From positions 124,001-188,000 of the forward strand of contig NZ_AUCF01000005.1 of the NCBI RefSeq assembly GCF_000429625.1: a stretch of DNA of 64,000 nucleotides. Direction: 5' to 3'. Position numbers and translations under genes: made by a program. Positions within the stretch are counted from its first letter, which is position 1. Each line of letters opens with the position of its first letter. Of the stretch, positions 26,168 to 34,855 are shown piece after piece. The stretch comes from Azospirillum halopraeferens DSM 3675. Its GTDB lineage: Bacteria > Pseudomonadota > Alphaproteobacteria > Azospirillales > Azospirillaceae. The notes under the pieces are model-generated. The model was not told the origin of the DNA, did not search any database, and saw nothing but the letters and a program-made list of their open reading frames with translations.

Positions 26168-27469
26168 ATGCATTACGTCGTTCTCGGAGCGGGGCCGGCC
26201 GGCGTCGTCGCCGCCGAAACCCTGCGCACGGCCGATCGGGCCGGAACCATCACCCTCGTCGGCGGCGAGCCGGAGCCACCTTATTCCCGCATGGCGATCC
26301 CCTATTTCCTGACCGGCAAGATCCCGGCCGAGGGCACGCACCTGCGCAAGGCGCCGGGATATTACGACACGCTGGGCATCGGCTTCCGCCAGGGCACGGC
26401 CGAAGGGCTGGACACCGACGCCAAGCGCATCGCTTTCGCCGACGGGTCGCATCTCCATTACGACCGCCTGCTGATCGCCACCGGCGCCCGCCCCGTGCGC
26501 CCGCCCATCGCCGGGCTGGAGCGCAAAGCCGTGCACCATTGCTGGACGCTGGAGGACGCCCGCAACATCGTGACCCTGGCCGAGCCGGGCAGCCACGTGG
26601 TGCTGATGGGCGCCGGCTTCATCGGCTGCATCGTCCTGGAGGCGCTGGCCATGCGCGGCGTCAACCTGACGGTGGTCGAGATGGGCGACCGCATGGTGCC
26701 GCGCATGATGAACCCCACCGCCGGCACCATGATCCGAAAGTGGTGCGAGACCAAGGGGGTGCGCGTGCTCACCTCCACCCGGATCAAGAGCCTGCAATCG
26801 GTGGCCGCCGAGAAGAGCCGCGGCATCTTCGGCTTCCTGCGCCGCAAGGAGGCGCCCCGCGACAGCGACACCATCGACGTGGAACTGGACACCGGCGAGA
26901 TGCTGGCCGCCCATCTGGTGGTGGTGTGCGCCGGCGTGAAGCCCAACACCGATTTCCTGGAGGGCAGCGGCATCCGGACCGACGGCGGCATCCTGGTGGA
27001 TCGCTACATGCGCACCAGCGCCAACGACGTCTACGCCGCCGGCGACGTGGCGCGCGGCTACGACTTCTCCACCAAGGGCCACGACGTGCACGCCATCCAG
27101 CCGACCGCGTCGGAGCACGGCCGCATCGCCGCGCTCAACATGGCCGGCCACAACGTGCAGTACAATGGCAGCTTGCAGATGAACGTCCTCGACACGCTCG
27201 GCCTCATCTCCAGCTCCTTCGGCCTGTGGGACGGGGTGGAGGGGGGCGAGGCGGTCGAAGTGGTGGACCACGATGCCTATCGCTATCTCTGCCTGCAATT
27301 CAAAGACGACGTCCTGGTCGGCGGCACCGCCATCGGCATGACCCAGCACATCGGTTGCCTGCGCGGCCTGATCCAGGCGGGCACCCGTCTCGGCCCCTGG
27401 AAGGAGCGCCTGCGCCGGGACCCCATGCGCATCATGGATGCCTACGTCGCCCATTCGCAGATGGCGTGA
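26168..27469 (+). CDS. aorC: FAD/NAD-dependent oxidoreductase subunit of aldehyde oxidoreductase (AorC-like)
   Basis: A 433-residue two-dinucleotide-domain flavoprotein: FAD site VVLGAGPAGVVAAETLR (residues 3-19), NAD site VVLMGAGFIGCIVLEAL (about 144-160), and a second FAD contact VYAAGDVARG. In the AorABC enzymes this subunit lets the tungsten enzyme use NAD. ATG 26168 is chosen since the GxGxxG begins right after it; no strong Shine-Dalgarno is seen. Related rubredoxin or NADH oxidases look similar, but the operon position supports AorC. Confidence 0.85.
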   Translation: MHYVVLGAGPAGVVAAETLRTADRAGTITLVGGEPEPPYSRMAIPYFLTGKIPAEGTHLRKAPGYYDTLGIGFRQGTAEGLDTDAKRIAFADGSHLHYDRLLIATGARPVRPPIAGLERKAVHHCWTLEDARNIVTLAEPGSHVVLMGAGFIGCIVLEALAMRGVNLTVVEMGDRMVPRMMNPTAGTMIRKWCETKGVRVLTSTRIKSLQSVAAEKSRGIFGFLRRKEAPRDSDTIDVELDTGEMLAAHLVVVCAGVKPNTDFLEGSGIRTDGGILVDRYMRTSANDVYAAGDVARGYDFSTKGHDVHAIQPTASEHGRIAALNMAGHNVQYNGSLQMNVLDTLGLISSSFGLWDGVEGGEAVEVVDHDAYRYLCLQFKDDVLVGGTAIGMTQHIGCLRGLIQAGTRLGPWKERLRRDPMRIMDAYVAHSQMA

Positions 27470-27726
27470 CGGCCGTGCAGATCACCGTGAAGCTCTACGC
27501 CACACTGGCCGGCCACCTGCCGGCCGGGGCGAAGCACAACCAGGCGCCGCTGGAGGTGCCCGACGACGCCACGCCCGCGTCGGTCATCGCGCGGCTCAAC
27601 CTGCCGCTCGCCAAGTGCCACCTGGTGCTGGTCAACGGCGTCTACGTGCAGCCCAGCCGATTCGACAGCCACCCGCTGAAGCCCGGCGATGCCATCGCCA
27701 TGTGGCCGCCCGTCGCCGGGGGATGA
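27466..27726 (+). CDS. MoaD/ThiS-like sulfur carrier protein
   Basis: An 86-residue beta-grasp protein ending in Gly-Gly (WPPVAGG), as needed for adenylation and thiocarboxylation in MoaD/ThiS proteins. The core ITVKLYATLAGHLP and HLVLVNGVYV... LKPGDAIAMWPPV match the family. The GTG at 27466 overlaps the aorC stop (GTGA); GTG 27475 is an alternative. Within an aldehyde oxidoreductase operon it is probably a dedicated carrier for the dithiolene sulfur of the tungsten pterin cofactor, although general MoaD function is possible. Confidence 0.85.
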   Translation: MTAVQITVKLYATLAGHLPAGAKHNQAPLEVPDDATPASVIARLNLPLAKCHLVLVNGVYVQPSRFDSHPLKPGDAIAMWPPVAGG

Positions 27727-28007
27727 TGGCGCCCGCCACCGTGGTGAAGGAGATGTGCCTGACGCGGGCCGACTTCCTGCGCCTGCTGCCGGGCGCCGCC
27801 GGCGCCCTGCCGGTGAGCGTCGACGGCGACCGCGAGCGCCCGGCCGCCGGTCTGGAGATCACGCTGACTCCCCTGCCCGACCGCCGCATCGCCCTGCTCC
27901 GCCTGCCGGTGCTGCGCGTCGCCATCACCGTCCACGGCCTGGACGAGCCGGCGCGCCGCGCCGCGCTGGAGCGCTTCGACACCGCGTTCCGGCGGGGCGG
28001 CGGGTAG
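27723..28007 (+). CDS. Small protein of the aldehyde oxidoreductase operon, function unknown
   Basis: A 94-residue protein I do not recognise. Its ATG overlaps the MoaD-like stop by 4 bp (ATGA; a second ATG follows directly), so it is made with that protein. Visible features: CLTRADFLRLLPGAAG near residue 12, a central beta-rich stretch LEITLTPLPDRRIALLRLPVLRVAITVHG, and a C-terminus RRGGG. No membrane segment or signal peptide. The coupling suggests a role in maturation or assembly of the tungsten enzyme. Confidence 0.75.
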   Translation: MMAPATVVKEMCLTRADFLRLLPGAAGALPVSVDGDRERPAAGLEITLTPLPDRRIALLRLPVLRVAITVHGLDEPARRAALERFDTAFRRGGG

Positions 28008-28030
28008 AAACCGCCCCCGCCGGCCGGCCG

Positions 28031-29263
28031 TCACCCCCGCGCCACCTGGACCTGCCCTTCCTTCATCACCAGGCGGATGGTTTCCTCCGGGCGCGACCAC
28101 GGCTCGACGGAATGGAGCACGTCGCCATCGACGATCAGCAGGTCGGCCAGCATGCCCTCCTTCACCCGGCCGATGCGGTCGCTCATGCGGAACAGGGCGG
28201 CGGCTTCGACGGTGGCGGCGCGCAGGATGTCGATGGGCTCCTGCACGGCGCCGCGGATGGCGAACTCGCTCAACTGGTGGCGCTGCATGGTGCCCAGCAG
28301 ATCGGAGCCGTAGACCAGCTTGACCCCCGACCGGGCGGCCAGGCGCAACGCTTCGGTGCCGGCGTCCAGCACGTCGTAGACCTTCTTGTGCAGGTCGGCG
28401 GGCATGCCCGCCTCCAGCCCTTCCGCCGCCAGCGCGTGATAGGTGGCCAGCGTCGGGACGAGCCAGCGGTCAAGGCGCAGCAGGGTGGCCACCGCCGCCT
28501 CGTCCAGCAGGTTGCCATGCTCGATCGACGACACGCCGGCCTCCAGCGCCCGCACGATGGCGCGCCCGGTGTAGGCGTGGGCCATGACCGGGATGTTGGC
28601 GGCGTCCGCCTCCTCGCAGGCGGCGATCAGCTCCTCCATGGCGAACTGGGTGGAGTCGATGCGGTCGGTGGGCGAGGCCACGCCGCCCGACACCATCAGC
28701 TTCAGGTGGGTGGCGCCCTTGCGGATCTCGTCGCGGCAGGCGCGGCGCATCTCCGGCACGCCGTCGCAGACCCGGCCCAGGCCCGAGCAGCACAGGCACC
28801 GGTCCAGGTTGTTCTCCCCCGGACCGCGCATGTCGCCGTGCCCGCCGGTCTGCGACAGGGCATGGCCGCAGAACAGCAGGCGCGGCCCCGTCAGCGCCCC
28901 CTCGGCGATGGCGCGCGCCAGGCCCCAGTCGGCGCCGCCGGCGTCGCGCACGGTGGTGAAGCCGCGCCGCGTCATGCCCGCCAGGATCTCGGCCGAGCGC
29001 ACGGTGACGTAGGCCGGCGACAGGCGGCCCAGCAGGCCGAAGTCGGGGACGATGGCGGTGACGTGGACATGCCCGTCGCACAGGCCGGGCATCAGCACGC
29101 GGCCGGCCACGTCGATGGTCTCGGCGCCGCTGCCGGCCTGCCGGTGGGCGTCGGCCGCCACGGCGGCGATGCGCCCGTCGCGGACCAGGACGGACTGCCC
29201 GTCCACGTAGCGGCCGGCCTCGACGTCCAGGACGCGGGCGTTGCGGAAGATCGTTTCGGTCAT
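28031..29263 (-). CDS. Metal-dependent amidohydrolase (imidazolonepropionase/prolidase-like)
   Basis: A 410-residue amidohydrolase-superfamily enzyme. Metal ligands are visible as HVHV (after MPGLCDG), the Lys in THLKLMVSGG, His in IPVMAHAYTG and SSIEHGN, and Asp in LVYGSDLLG. Close relatives hydrolyse Xaa-Pro or N-acyl dipeptides. It is the last gene after livF (38 bp gap), so the transported compound may be its substrate or product. ATG 29263 is preferred; upstream in-frame codons give only TTG. Confidence 0.83.
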   Translation of the reverse strand: MTETIFRNARVLDVEAGRYVDGQSVLVRDGRIAAVAADAHRQAGSGAETIDVAGRVLMPGLCDGHVHVTAIVPDFGLLGRLSPAYVTVRSAEILAGMTRRGFTTVRDAGGADWGLARAIAEGALTGPRLLFCGHALSQTGGHGDMRGPGENNLDRCLCCSGLGRVCDGVPEMRRACRDEIRKGATHLKLMVSGGVASPTDRIDSTQFAMEELIAACEEADAANIPVMAHAYTGRAIVRALEAGVSSIEHGNLLDEAAVATLLRLDRWLVPTLATYHALAAEGLEAGMPADLHKKVYDVLDAGTEALRLAARSGVKLVYGSDLLGTMQRHQLSEFAIRGAVQEPIDILRAATVEAAALFRMSDRIGRVKEGMLADLLIVDGDVLHSVEPWSRPEETIRLVMKEGQVQVARG

Positions 29264-29301
29264 GGATGGTGTTTCCGGTCGGTCTGAACGGGGCGGCGGC
29301 G

Positions 29302-30003
29302 TCAATGCTCGCCGAGATAGAGGTCGGCCATGCGTTCATCGGCCAGCAGGCGGTCGGCCCGATCCTCGATGACGACGCGGCCGCTGTCGAGGATGTAGCC
29401 GCGGTCGCTGATCGCCAGGGCCTGGCGGGCGCGCTGCTCGACCAGCAGCACCGCCACGCCCATGCCGCGCAAGGCGGTGATCAGCCGCAGCACCTCGTGC
29501 ACCAGCGCCGGCGACAGCGCCGCGGTCGGTTCGTCCAGGATCATCAGGCGCGGCGACGCCATCAGCGCCCTGGCGAAGGCGAGCTGCTGGCGCTCACCCC
29601 CCGACAGGGCCCCGGCCTTCGTCGACCGGCGTTCCTGCAGGGCGGGAAAGCGGTCCAGCATCTCCGCCATGCGGCGGCGGCGGTCGCTCACCCCCTCGAC
29701 CACCTGGAGGTTCTCCAGGACGGTCAGGGAGGCGAAGACGTTGTTGACCTGCGGCACATAGGCGATGCCCATGTGGATGCGCCGCTCGCCGGGCACGCCC
29801 AGCAGCGACGTCCCCTCGAAATCGACGCGGCCGCGGATGCGCTTGAGCAGCCCCATCAACCCCTTCACCAGGGTGGACTTCCCCGACCCGTTGGTGCCGG
29901 CGATGGTGACGATCTCCAGCGGCTCCACCCGCAGCGACAGGTCGGTGACGATGTCCACGTCGCCATAGCCGGCGTAAAGGTTGGCAACGGTGAGCGTGCT
30001 CAT
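29302..30003 (-). CDS. livF: Branched-chain amino acid-type ABC transporter ATP-binding protein
   Basis: A 233-residue LivF ATPase: Walker A AGTNGSGKSTL, signature LSGGERQQLAFARAL, Walker B LMILDEPTAALSP. It forms a heterodimer with LivG on the inner face of the membrane. Its ATG overlaps the livG stop by 4 bp. Liv-type systems in this group often import amides, urea or peptides rather than branched-chain amino acids, so the substrate is open. Confidence 0.93.
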   Translation of the reverse strand: MSTLTVANLYAGYGDVDIVTDLSLRVEPLEIVTIAGTNGSGKSTLVKGLMGLLKRIRGRVDFEGTSLLGVPGERRIHMGIAYVPQVNNVFASLTVLENLQVVEGVSDRRRRMAEMLDRFPALQERRSTKAGALSGGERQQLAFARALMASPRLMILDEPTAALSPALVHEVLRLITALRGMGVAVLLVEQRARQALAISDRGYILDSGRVVIEDRADRLLADERMADLYLGEH

Positions 30004-30767
30004 GCCGCCCCTCCCATATAGGCTTCGCGCACCGCCGGATCGGCCAGCACGGCGGCCGGGGCTCCCTCGGCCAGCAGCCGGCCGCGGTCGATGACGAACA
30101 TGTGGTTCACGAGTGCCGCGAGGGCCGCCAGGTTGTGCTCGACGATGAGAAAGCCGATGCCCCTGGCCGACAGCTCGCGGATGCGCCCGGCGATCTCGCC
30201 GATCAGCACCGGGTTGACGCCCGCGAAGGGCTCGTCCAGCAGGATCATCTTCGGTTCGAGCATCAGCACCCGGCCAAGCTCCAGCAGCTTGCGCTGCCCG
30301 CCGGACAGCCGGCCGGCCGGCGTGTCGGCGACCTGCGCCAGGTTCAGGAAGGCGAGCCAGGCGTCGGCGCGCTCCCGGATGGCGGCCTCCTCGGCGCGCA
30401 CCCGGCCGGGGTGCAGGAAGGCGGCCAGCAGGTTCTCGCCGCTCTGGCCCGGTGCCGCCGCCATGAGGTTCTCACGCACGCTCAGCGAGCCGAACTCCCG
30501 GGGGACCTGGAAGGTGCGCCCCAGGCCGAGATGGACCCGCTCCACCGCCGACAGACCGGTGACGTCCCGCCCGGCGAAACGAATGCGACCCTCGTCCCCG
30601 GCCTGGAAGCCGGTGATGATGGCGAACAGCGTGCTCTTGCCCGCCCCGTTGGGGCCGATCATCCCGGACAGCCCGTCGGCCGGGCATGAAAACTCCACCC
30701 CGTCCAGGACGGTTACGCCACCGAAACGCTTTTGGACGCCGGTGACGGCCAGTTCCGCGGTGCTCAT
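30000..30767 (-). CDS. livG: Branched-chain amino acid-type ABC transporter ATP-binding protein
   Basis: A 255-residue LivG ATPase with Walker A GPNGAGKSTLFAII, signature LSGGQRKLLELGRVL and Walker B MILLDEPFAGVNP. It ends with the C-terminal BCA_ABC_TP_C-like extension (VLADPAVREAYMGG). It overlaps livM upstream and livF downstream by 4 bp each, so all three are translationally coupled. Confidence 0.94.
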   Translation of the reverse strand: MSTAELAVTGVQKRFGGVTVLDGVEFSCPADGLSGMIGPNGAGKSTLFAIITGFQAGDEGRIRFAGRDVTGLSAVERVHLGLGRTFQVPREFGSLSVRENLMAAAPGQSGENLLAAFLHPGRVRAEEAAIRERADAWLAFLNLAQVADTPAGRLSGGQRKLLELGRVLMLEPKMILLDEPFAGVNPVLIGEIAGRIRELSARGIGFLIVEHNLAALAALVNHMFVIDRGRLLAEGAPAAVLADPAVREAYMGGAA

Positions 30768-31651
30768 GGGTTCCCCTTCGTGCCCAGGATGCCCTGCGGG
30801 CGGAAGCGCATCAGCAGCATCAGCGCCAGCCCGATCACGCCGAGACGGATGGACGACATCTCCACCTCCGCGACCCCCGGCATCACGTCGCGCACGAAGC
30901 GCGACCCCTCGACGAAGACCATCAGCACCACCGTGCCGACGACGGCACCGCCGATCCGGCCGGCCCCGCCCATGATCATTGCCACCCAGATGTAGAAGGT
31001 CAGCAGCGACACGAACTGGTCGGGCGAGATGTAGGTGATGTAATGGGCGTAGAGGGCGCCGGCCAAACCGGCCACGGCGTTGCCCAGGACGAACACGGTC
31101 ACCTTGAAGCGGCCGGGGTGCTTACCCAGGGCCCGCACCGCATCCTCGTCGTCGCGGATGGCCCGGATCACCCGGCCGAAGGGGCTCGCGATCAGGTGCC
31201 GGGTCACCAGGATCACCGCGACGACGGCGGCCAGCGTGATGGCGAAGGTCACCAGGGTGGGGTCGGCCTGAAGCCCCAGCGCCGCGGAGGTGGAGGGAAT
31301 GCCGGCGATGCCGCGCACGCCGCCGGTCAGCCAACTCTCGCTGGTGACCACCAGGCGAATCGTTTCGGCATAGCCAAGCATCACGATGGCGAAATACTCG
31401 ATACGCAGTCGCAACGACAACAGGCCGACCGGCCAGCTCGCCAGCGCCGCCGCCAGGGCGGCGAGCAGCAGGCCGACCGGCAGGGGCCAGCCGGCCAGAA
31501 CGGTCAGGCCGCTGGTGTAGGCGCCGATGGCGAAGAAGCCGACGACGCCGAAGTTGATGAGACCCGTGAACCCGTATTGCAGGTTCAGGCCGAGGGTCAG
31601 CAGCGTGTAGATCAGCGCGATGACCGCTACGGCGAGCAGATAGGCTTCCAT
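30764..31651 (-). CDS. livM: Branched-chain amino acid-type ABC transporter permease
   Basis: A 295-residue inner-membrane permease of the LivM branch. It shows LNLQYGFTGLINFGVVGFFAIGAYTSG near the N-terminus and the ATPase-contact stretch FGRVIRAIRDDEDAVRALGKH. It pairs with LivH, which lies 21 bp upstream in the operon. Its ATG at 31651 has a GGGAAGGGAA Shine-Dalgarno. Confidence 0.93.
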   Translation of the reverse strand: MEAYLLAVAVIALIYTLLTLGLNLQYGFTGLINFGVVGFFAIGAYTSGLTVLAGWPLPVGLLLAALAAALASWPVGLLSLRLRIEYFAIVMLGYAETIRLVVTSESWLTGGVRGIAGIPSTSAALGLQADPTLVTFAITLAAVVAVILVTRHLIASPFGRVIRAIRDDEDAVRALGKHPGRFKVTVFVLGNAVAGLAGALYAHYITYISPDQFVSLLTFYIWVAMIMGGAGRIGGAVVGTVVLMVFVEGSRFVRDVMPGVAEVEMSSIRLGVIGLALMLLMRFRPQGILGTKGNP

Positions 31652-31672
31652 GGTCGGTTCCCTTCCCGGCGG

Positions 31673-32545
31673 TCAGCGCACGAGGGCGTTCCCGGCGAAC
31701 AGGCCCTGCGGCCGCACCAGGAGCATCAGGAGAAGGACGAGGAACCCGACACCGATCTTGTAGGTGAACCCGACGATGGGGGTCGACAGCTCCTGGGCCA
31801 GCCCGATGAGAAGGCCACCCAGCACCGCGCCCACGGGGTTGCCGATGGTGCCGAGGATGGTGGCGGCGAAGGCGGGCATCAGCAGATCCCATCCCATTTC
31901 CGGCGACACCACCGTCTTGATGCCGAGCAGCGTGCCCGACACGCCGGCCAGCGCCCCGGCGCACAGCCACATCACCACCAGCACCCGGGTTGCGGCGATG
32001 CCGCTGGCCCGCGCCAGATCGGGGTTGTCGGCGACCGCGCGCATGCGCCGGCCGATCGCCGTGAGGTGCAGCAGCGCAAAGACGGCGGCGAGCGCCAGCA
32101 CGGCGACGGCGATGACCTGGAGGTCGGTCGGCTGCACCCGCAGGGGCCCGAAGGGAACCGCGCGGACGATGGGCAGCGGGTAGACCTGCTGGTTGTGCCC
32201 GACGAAGAAGGTCAGCACGGCCCGCACGAAGAACGCCAGGCCGATGGAGGCGATCAGCGACGCCACCGGCGGCTTGTCCGCCAGCCCCCGGAACAGGATC
32301 AGATAGAACAGCAGCGACAGCCCCGCGGCGGTCAGCACGCCGAAGCCGAGGATGGCCGCGGTGCCGCCGCCGGTCGCGGTGACCGCCAGCCCGGCAAAGG
32401 CGCCGACCGTCGCCACGTCGCCGGTCGCCGCGTTGGGAAAGCGGGCGATGCCGAACACCAGCGTGATCGACAGGGCGGCCAGGGCGACGATCAGCCCGAG
32501 GATGACGCCGTTGAAGGCGAGATTGATGAGATAGGCGCTGCCCAC
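31673..32545 (-). CDS. livH: Branched-chain amino acid-type ABC transporter permease
   Basis: A 290-residue permease of the LivH branch, with the coupling region GRRMRAVADNPDLARASGIAATR and C-terminal LLMLLVRPQGLFAG. The start is GTG 32545 with GGAG nine bases upstream; the next in-frame starts would cut into the first helix. The binding-protein gene lies 97 bp upstream, with a hairpin in between. Confidence 0.9.
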   Translation of the reverse strand: MGSAYLINLAFNGVILGLIVALAALSITLVFGIARFPNAATGDVATVGAFAGLAVTATGGGTAAILGFGVLTAAGLSLLFYLILFRGLADKPPVASLIASIGLAFFVRAVLTFFVGHNQQVYPLPIVRAVPFGPLRVQPTDLQVIAVAVLALAAVFALLHLTAIGRRMRAVADNPDLARASGIAATRVLVVMWLCAGALAGVSGTLLGIKTVVSPEMGWDLLMPAFAATILGTIGNPVGAVLGGLLIGLAQELSTPIVGFTYKIGVGFLVLLLMLLVRPQGLFAGNALVR

Positions 32546-32601
32546 CGCTAGGCGCTCCGGAGATGGCGAAGGGATACGGGGCGAAGGGATGGAATGCGCG
32601 G

Positions 32602-32624
32602 GGGGCGGCACGCGCCGCCGCCCC
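32602..32624 (-). other. Intercistronic hairpin between the binding protein and livH
   Basis: GGGGCGGC and GCCGCCCC form an eight-base stem around seven bases, 18 bases past the binding-protein stop. As after ugpB, it probably raises the ratio of binding protein to permease by protecting or partly ending the message. Confidence 0.5.
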
Positions 32625-32642
32625 TGCCGTTTGCGATCCGCC

Positions 32643-33878
32643 TCACTTGACGCCCAGCGACACGACGCGTTCGCGGACGATCTTGCCGTCGGTGATGACC
32701 GACAGGCTGAAGTCGGGGGTGACGTCGCCGTACTCGTCCAGGGCCAACTGGCTGGAAGCCCCCTCGTAGTTGATGGTCTTGCCCGCTTCGAGGGCCGCCT
32801 TGCCCTCGGCGAAGCCATAGACCGCCTCGCCGGTGGGGTCGTCAACGGCCCGCAGCCGGGCGTTGATGGCCCGGGGCGCCAGATCCGGACACGAGGCCTG
32901 CATGGCCAGGCCCCACAGGATCATCATGTCGTAGGTCATGGCCGCGTACACGTTGGCCCCGGCCGGCTCGCCCGTCGCCCGCGCGTAGGCTTCGCCGAAG
33001 CGGGCGTAGGAGGGGGCGTTCTCGTTGCTGATGCTGTCGACGGCGATGATGCCGGCGGTCACCTCCGGCCCCAGTGCCTCGACCAGCTTCTCGTTGGCGG
33101 CCCAGCCGGGGATGATCCACTTCAGGTCGGGGTTCTCGCCGCTCTGGAACCATTCGCGCAGGATGATGGTGGTGTCCGGCAGGTAGGAGCCCATGACCAC
33201 CACGTCGGGGTTGGCAGCAAGGATCTGCTGCAATTCCGACCGGTAGCTCGCCTGCTTGGGCTCGTAGACCACCTTGGAGACCAGCCGGCCGCCCCTGGCC
33301 GTCCACGCCTGTTCGAAGCCCTCGGTGTTGCCGAGGCCGGAGGCGTTGTTGTAGGCCATGGTTGCCGGGCGCTGGAAGCCGCGCAGCGCGGCGATCTCCG
33401 AGAACGCCTGTCCGAAGCGGCCGTTGGTGGCCTGGAAGCGCCAGACCAGATCCTCCTTGTCCTCGGTCGAGATCGCCGGGGCGCCGGAGGTGTTCATCAG
33501 CGGCACGCCCGCCGCGGTGGTGATCGGCATCACCGCCAGCGTGACGCCCGACGACCAGGTCCCCATCACCACCTGGACCTTGTTGACCTCCACCAGCTTC
33601 TTGGCGGCCAGCACGGCCGCCTCGGGCGAGGTCTGGGTGTCTTCCGCCACCACGGCGATGCGCGTCCCGCACGCGCCACCCGCCGCGTTGATCTCCTCCG
33701 CCGCCAGGATGATGGCCTTCTGCATGCCGGTGCCGTAGGTGCCGCCGGCACCCGACACGGGGTTGAGCGCGCCGACGGAGAAGGTCTTGTCCGCCGCCGC
33801 CGCCGGGACGGTCACGGCGACCGCGGCAACGGAGGTCAGAAGGGAGGCAAGCGCGGCAGTGCGGATGGCGCGATACAT
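32643..33878 (-). CDS. Branched-chain amino acid-type ABC transporter substrate-binding protein
   Basis: A 411-residue periplasmic binding protein (Peripla_BP_6 type) with a signal peptide ending AVTVPAAAAD near residue 29. Mature start KTFSVGALNPVSGAGGTYGTGMQKAIILAAEEINAAGG is typical. ATG 33878 is chosen for its AGGAGA Shine-Dalgarno. It lies 36 bp after the tetR gene and first among the transport genes. The ligand is not predictable; the linked amidohydrolase hints at a peptide- or amide-like compound. Confidence 0.9.
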   Translation of the reverse strand: MYRAIRTAALASLLTSVAAVAVTVPAAAADKTFSVGALNPVSGAGGTYGTGMQKAIILAAEEINAAGGACGTRIAVVAEDTQTSPEAAVLAAKKLVEVNKVQVVMGTWSSGVTLAVMPITTAAGVPLMNTSGAPAISTEDKEDLVWRFQATNGRFGQAFSEIAALRGFQRPATMAYNNASGLGNTEGFEQAWTARGGRLVSKVVYEPKQASYRSELQQILAANPDVVVMGSYLPDTTIILREWFQSGENPDLKWIIPGWAANEKLVEALGPEVTAGIIAVDSISNENAPSYARFGEAYARATGEPAGANVYAAMTYDMMILWGLAMQASCPDLAPRAINARLRAVDDPTGEAVYGFAEGKAALEAGKTINYEGASSQLALDEYGDVTPDFSLSVITDGKIVRERVVSLGVK

Positions 33879-33914
33879 GAAGCTCTCCTGTTCGTTGGAC
33901 ATCGTTCAGCGTTC

Positions 33915-34613
33915 TTATCGGTCGCCCGGTTCCGGCACCGTCTCGGGGGCGGGGGGGATGCCGGCCAGGGCGGCGGCGTCGAGGGGCCTGTCTTCCACCA
34001 GTGCGGCCAGCATCCCCTTCCAGGCCGCCAGAAGGCTGCCGTAGTACGCCTCGTCGCCGGGGCGCAGCACGGTCTGCACGCCCATGCCGCGCAGCAGGCA
34101 CAGGGTGAGGTTGAGGATGACGGCGACCGTCGCATCGGGCAGCGACGCGGTGTGGAAGAACTCCTGCCACGTCTCGTCGAGCGCCTGGTGGAAGCGCCGG
34201 ACGACCGGCATCAGCTCCTCGCGCACGTCGTTGTCGGTGCGCGCGAGCGTCACGTGCTCCAGCGTGATGTAGAACAGCCGGTTCGAGAACTGCTCGGCCC
34301 AGAGATAGTCGATGAAGGCGCTGACCGTGATCTCGCCGCTGCGCACCTGGCCGGCGCGACGGCGGATGTCTTCGGTGGCACCGGTCAGCAGATGCTCGAT
34401 GGCGCTGGCCAGCAGGCGCGCCCGGTCGGGGAAATGGTGCAGCATGGCACCCCGTGACACGCCGGCCCGGTCGCACACCCGCTGGGTGGTGAAGTTCTGA
34501 TAACCCTCCGCCATCAGCACGTCGAGCGTGGCGTCGATCAGCTTCGCCCGGGTTTCCGCCGAGCGCATCTCCTGGGTCCGGCGGGCGCCTTGCGAACGGT
34601 CTGTGCGGGCCAC
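33915..34613 (-). CDS. TetR-family transcriptional regulator
   Basis: A 232-residue regulator. The HTH is LIDATLDVLMAEGYQNFTTQRVCDRAGVSRGAMLHHFPDRARLL (about residues 25-68), the classic TetR pattern. The start is GTG 34613 with a strong GGAGGAAGG upstream; the longer in-frame option begins with TTG. It is the first gene of an apparent seven-gene operon (tetR, binding protein, livHMGF, amidohydrolase) and probably controls it and itself. Confidence 0.88.
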   Translation of the reverse strand: MARTDRSQGARRTQEMRSAETRAKLIDATLDVLMAEGYQNFTTQRVCDRAGVSRGAMLHHFPDRARLLASAIEHLLTGATEDIRRRAGQVRSGEITVSAFIDYLWAEQFSNRLFYITLEHVTLARTDNDVREELMPVVRRFHQALDETWQEFFHTASLPDATVAVILNLTLCLLRGMGVQTVLRPGDEAYYGSLLAAWKGMLAALVEDRPLDAAALAGIPPAPETVPEPGDR

Positions 34614-34855
34614 GATCCTTCCTCCACCCCGGCGGTGATGGGTCAAAGCGTCGCACGCATGTTACATACCGTCAAGACTGTTTGTTTTATGCCCGGTCCG
34701 TTGGTCGTAGTCCCTCCCCGATCGATCGGGTGCGGCGGGGGCGCGCTGTGACAGCTTGCCGCGCGGTGGTCATACCGGAACCTGTGGCAGGCTTGCGTCA
34801 GCGTTCGCGCATACAATGCTAATCAAACCACGAACTCAGGGATTCGGGGACGATC

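Noticed and set aside
34777..34805. GGAAC followed by GTC/CGTT, resembling an EcfG general-stress promoter upstream of the 59-residue gene
   Set aside because: The spacing is 14 or 20 bases, not the 16-17 needed.
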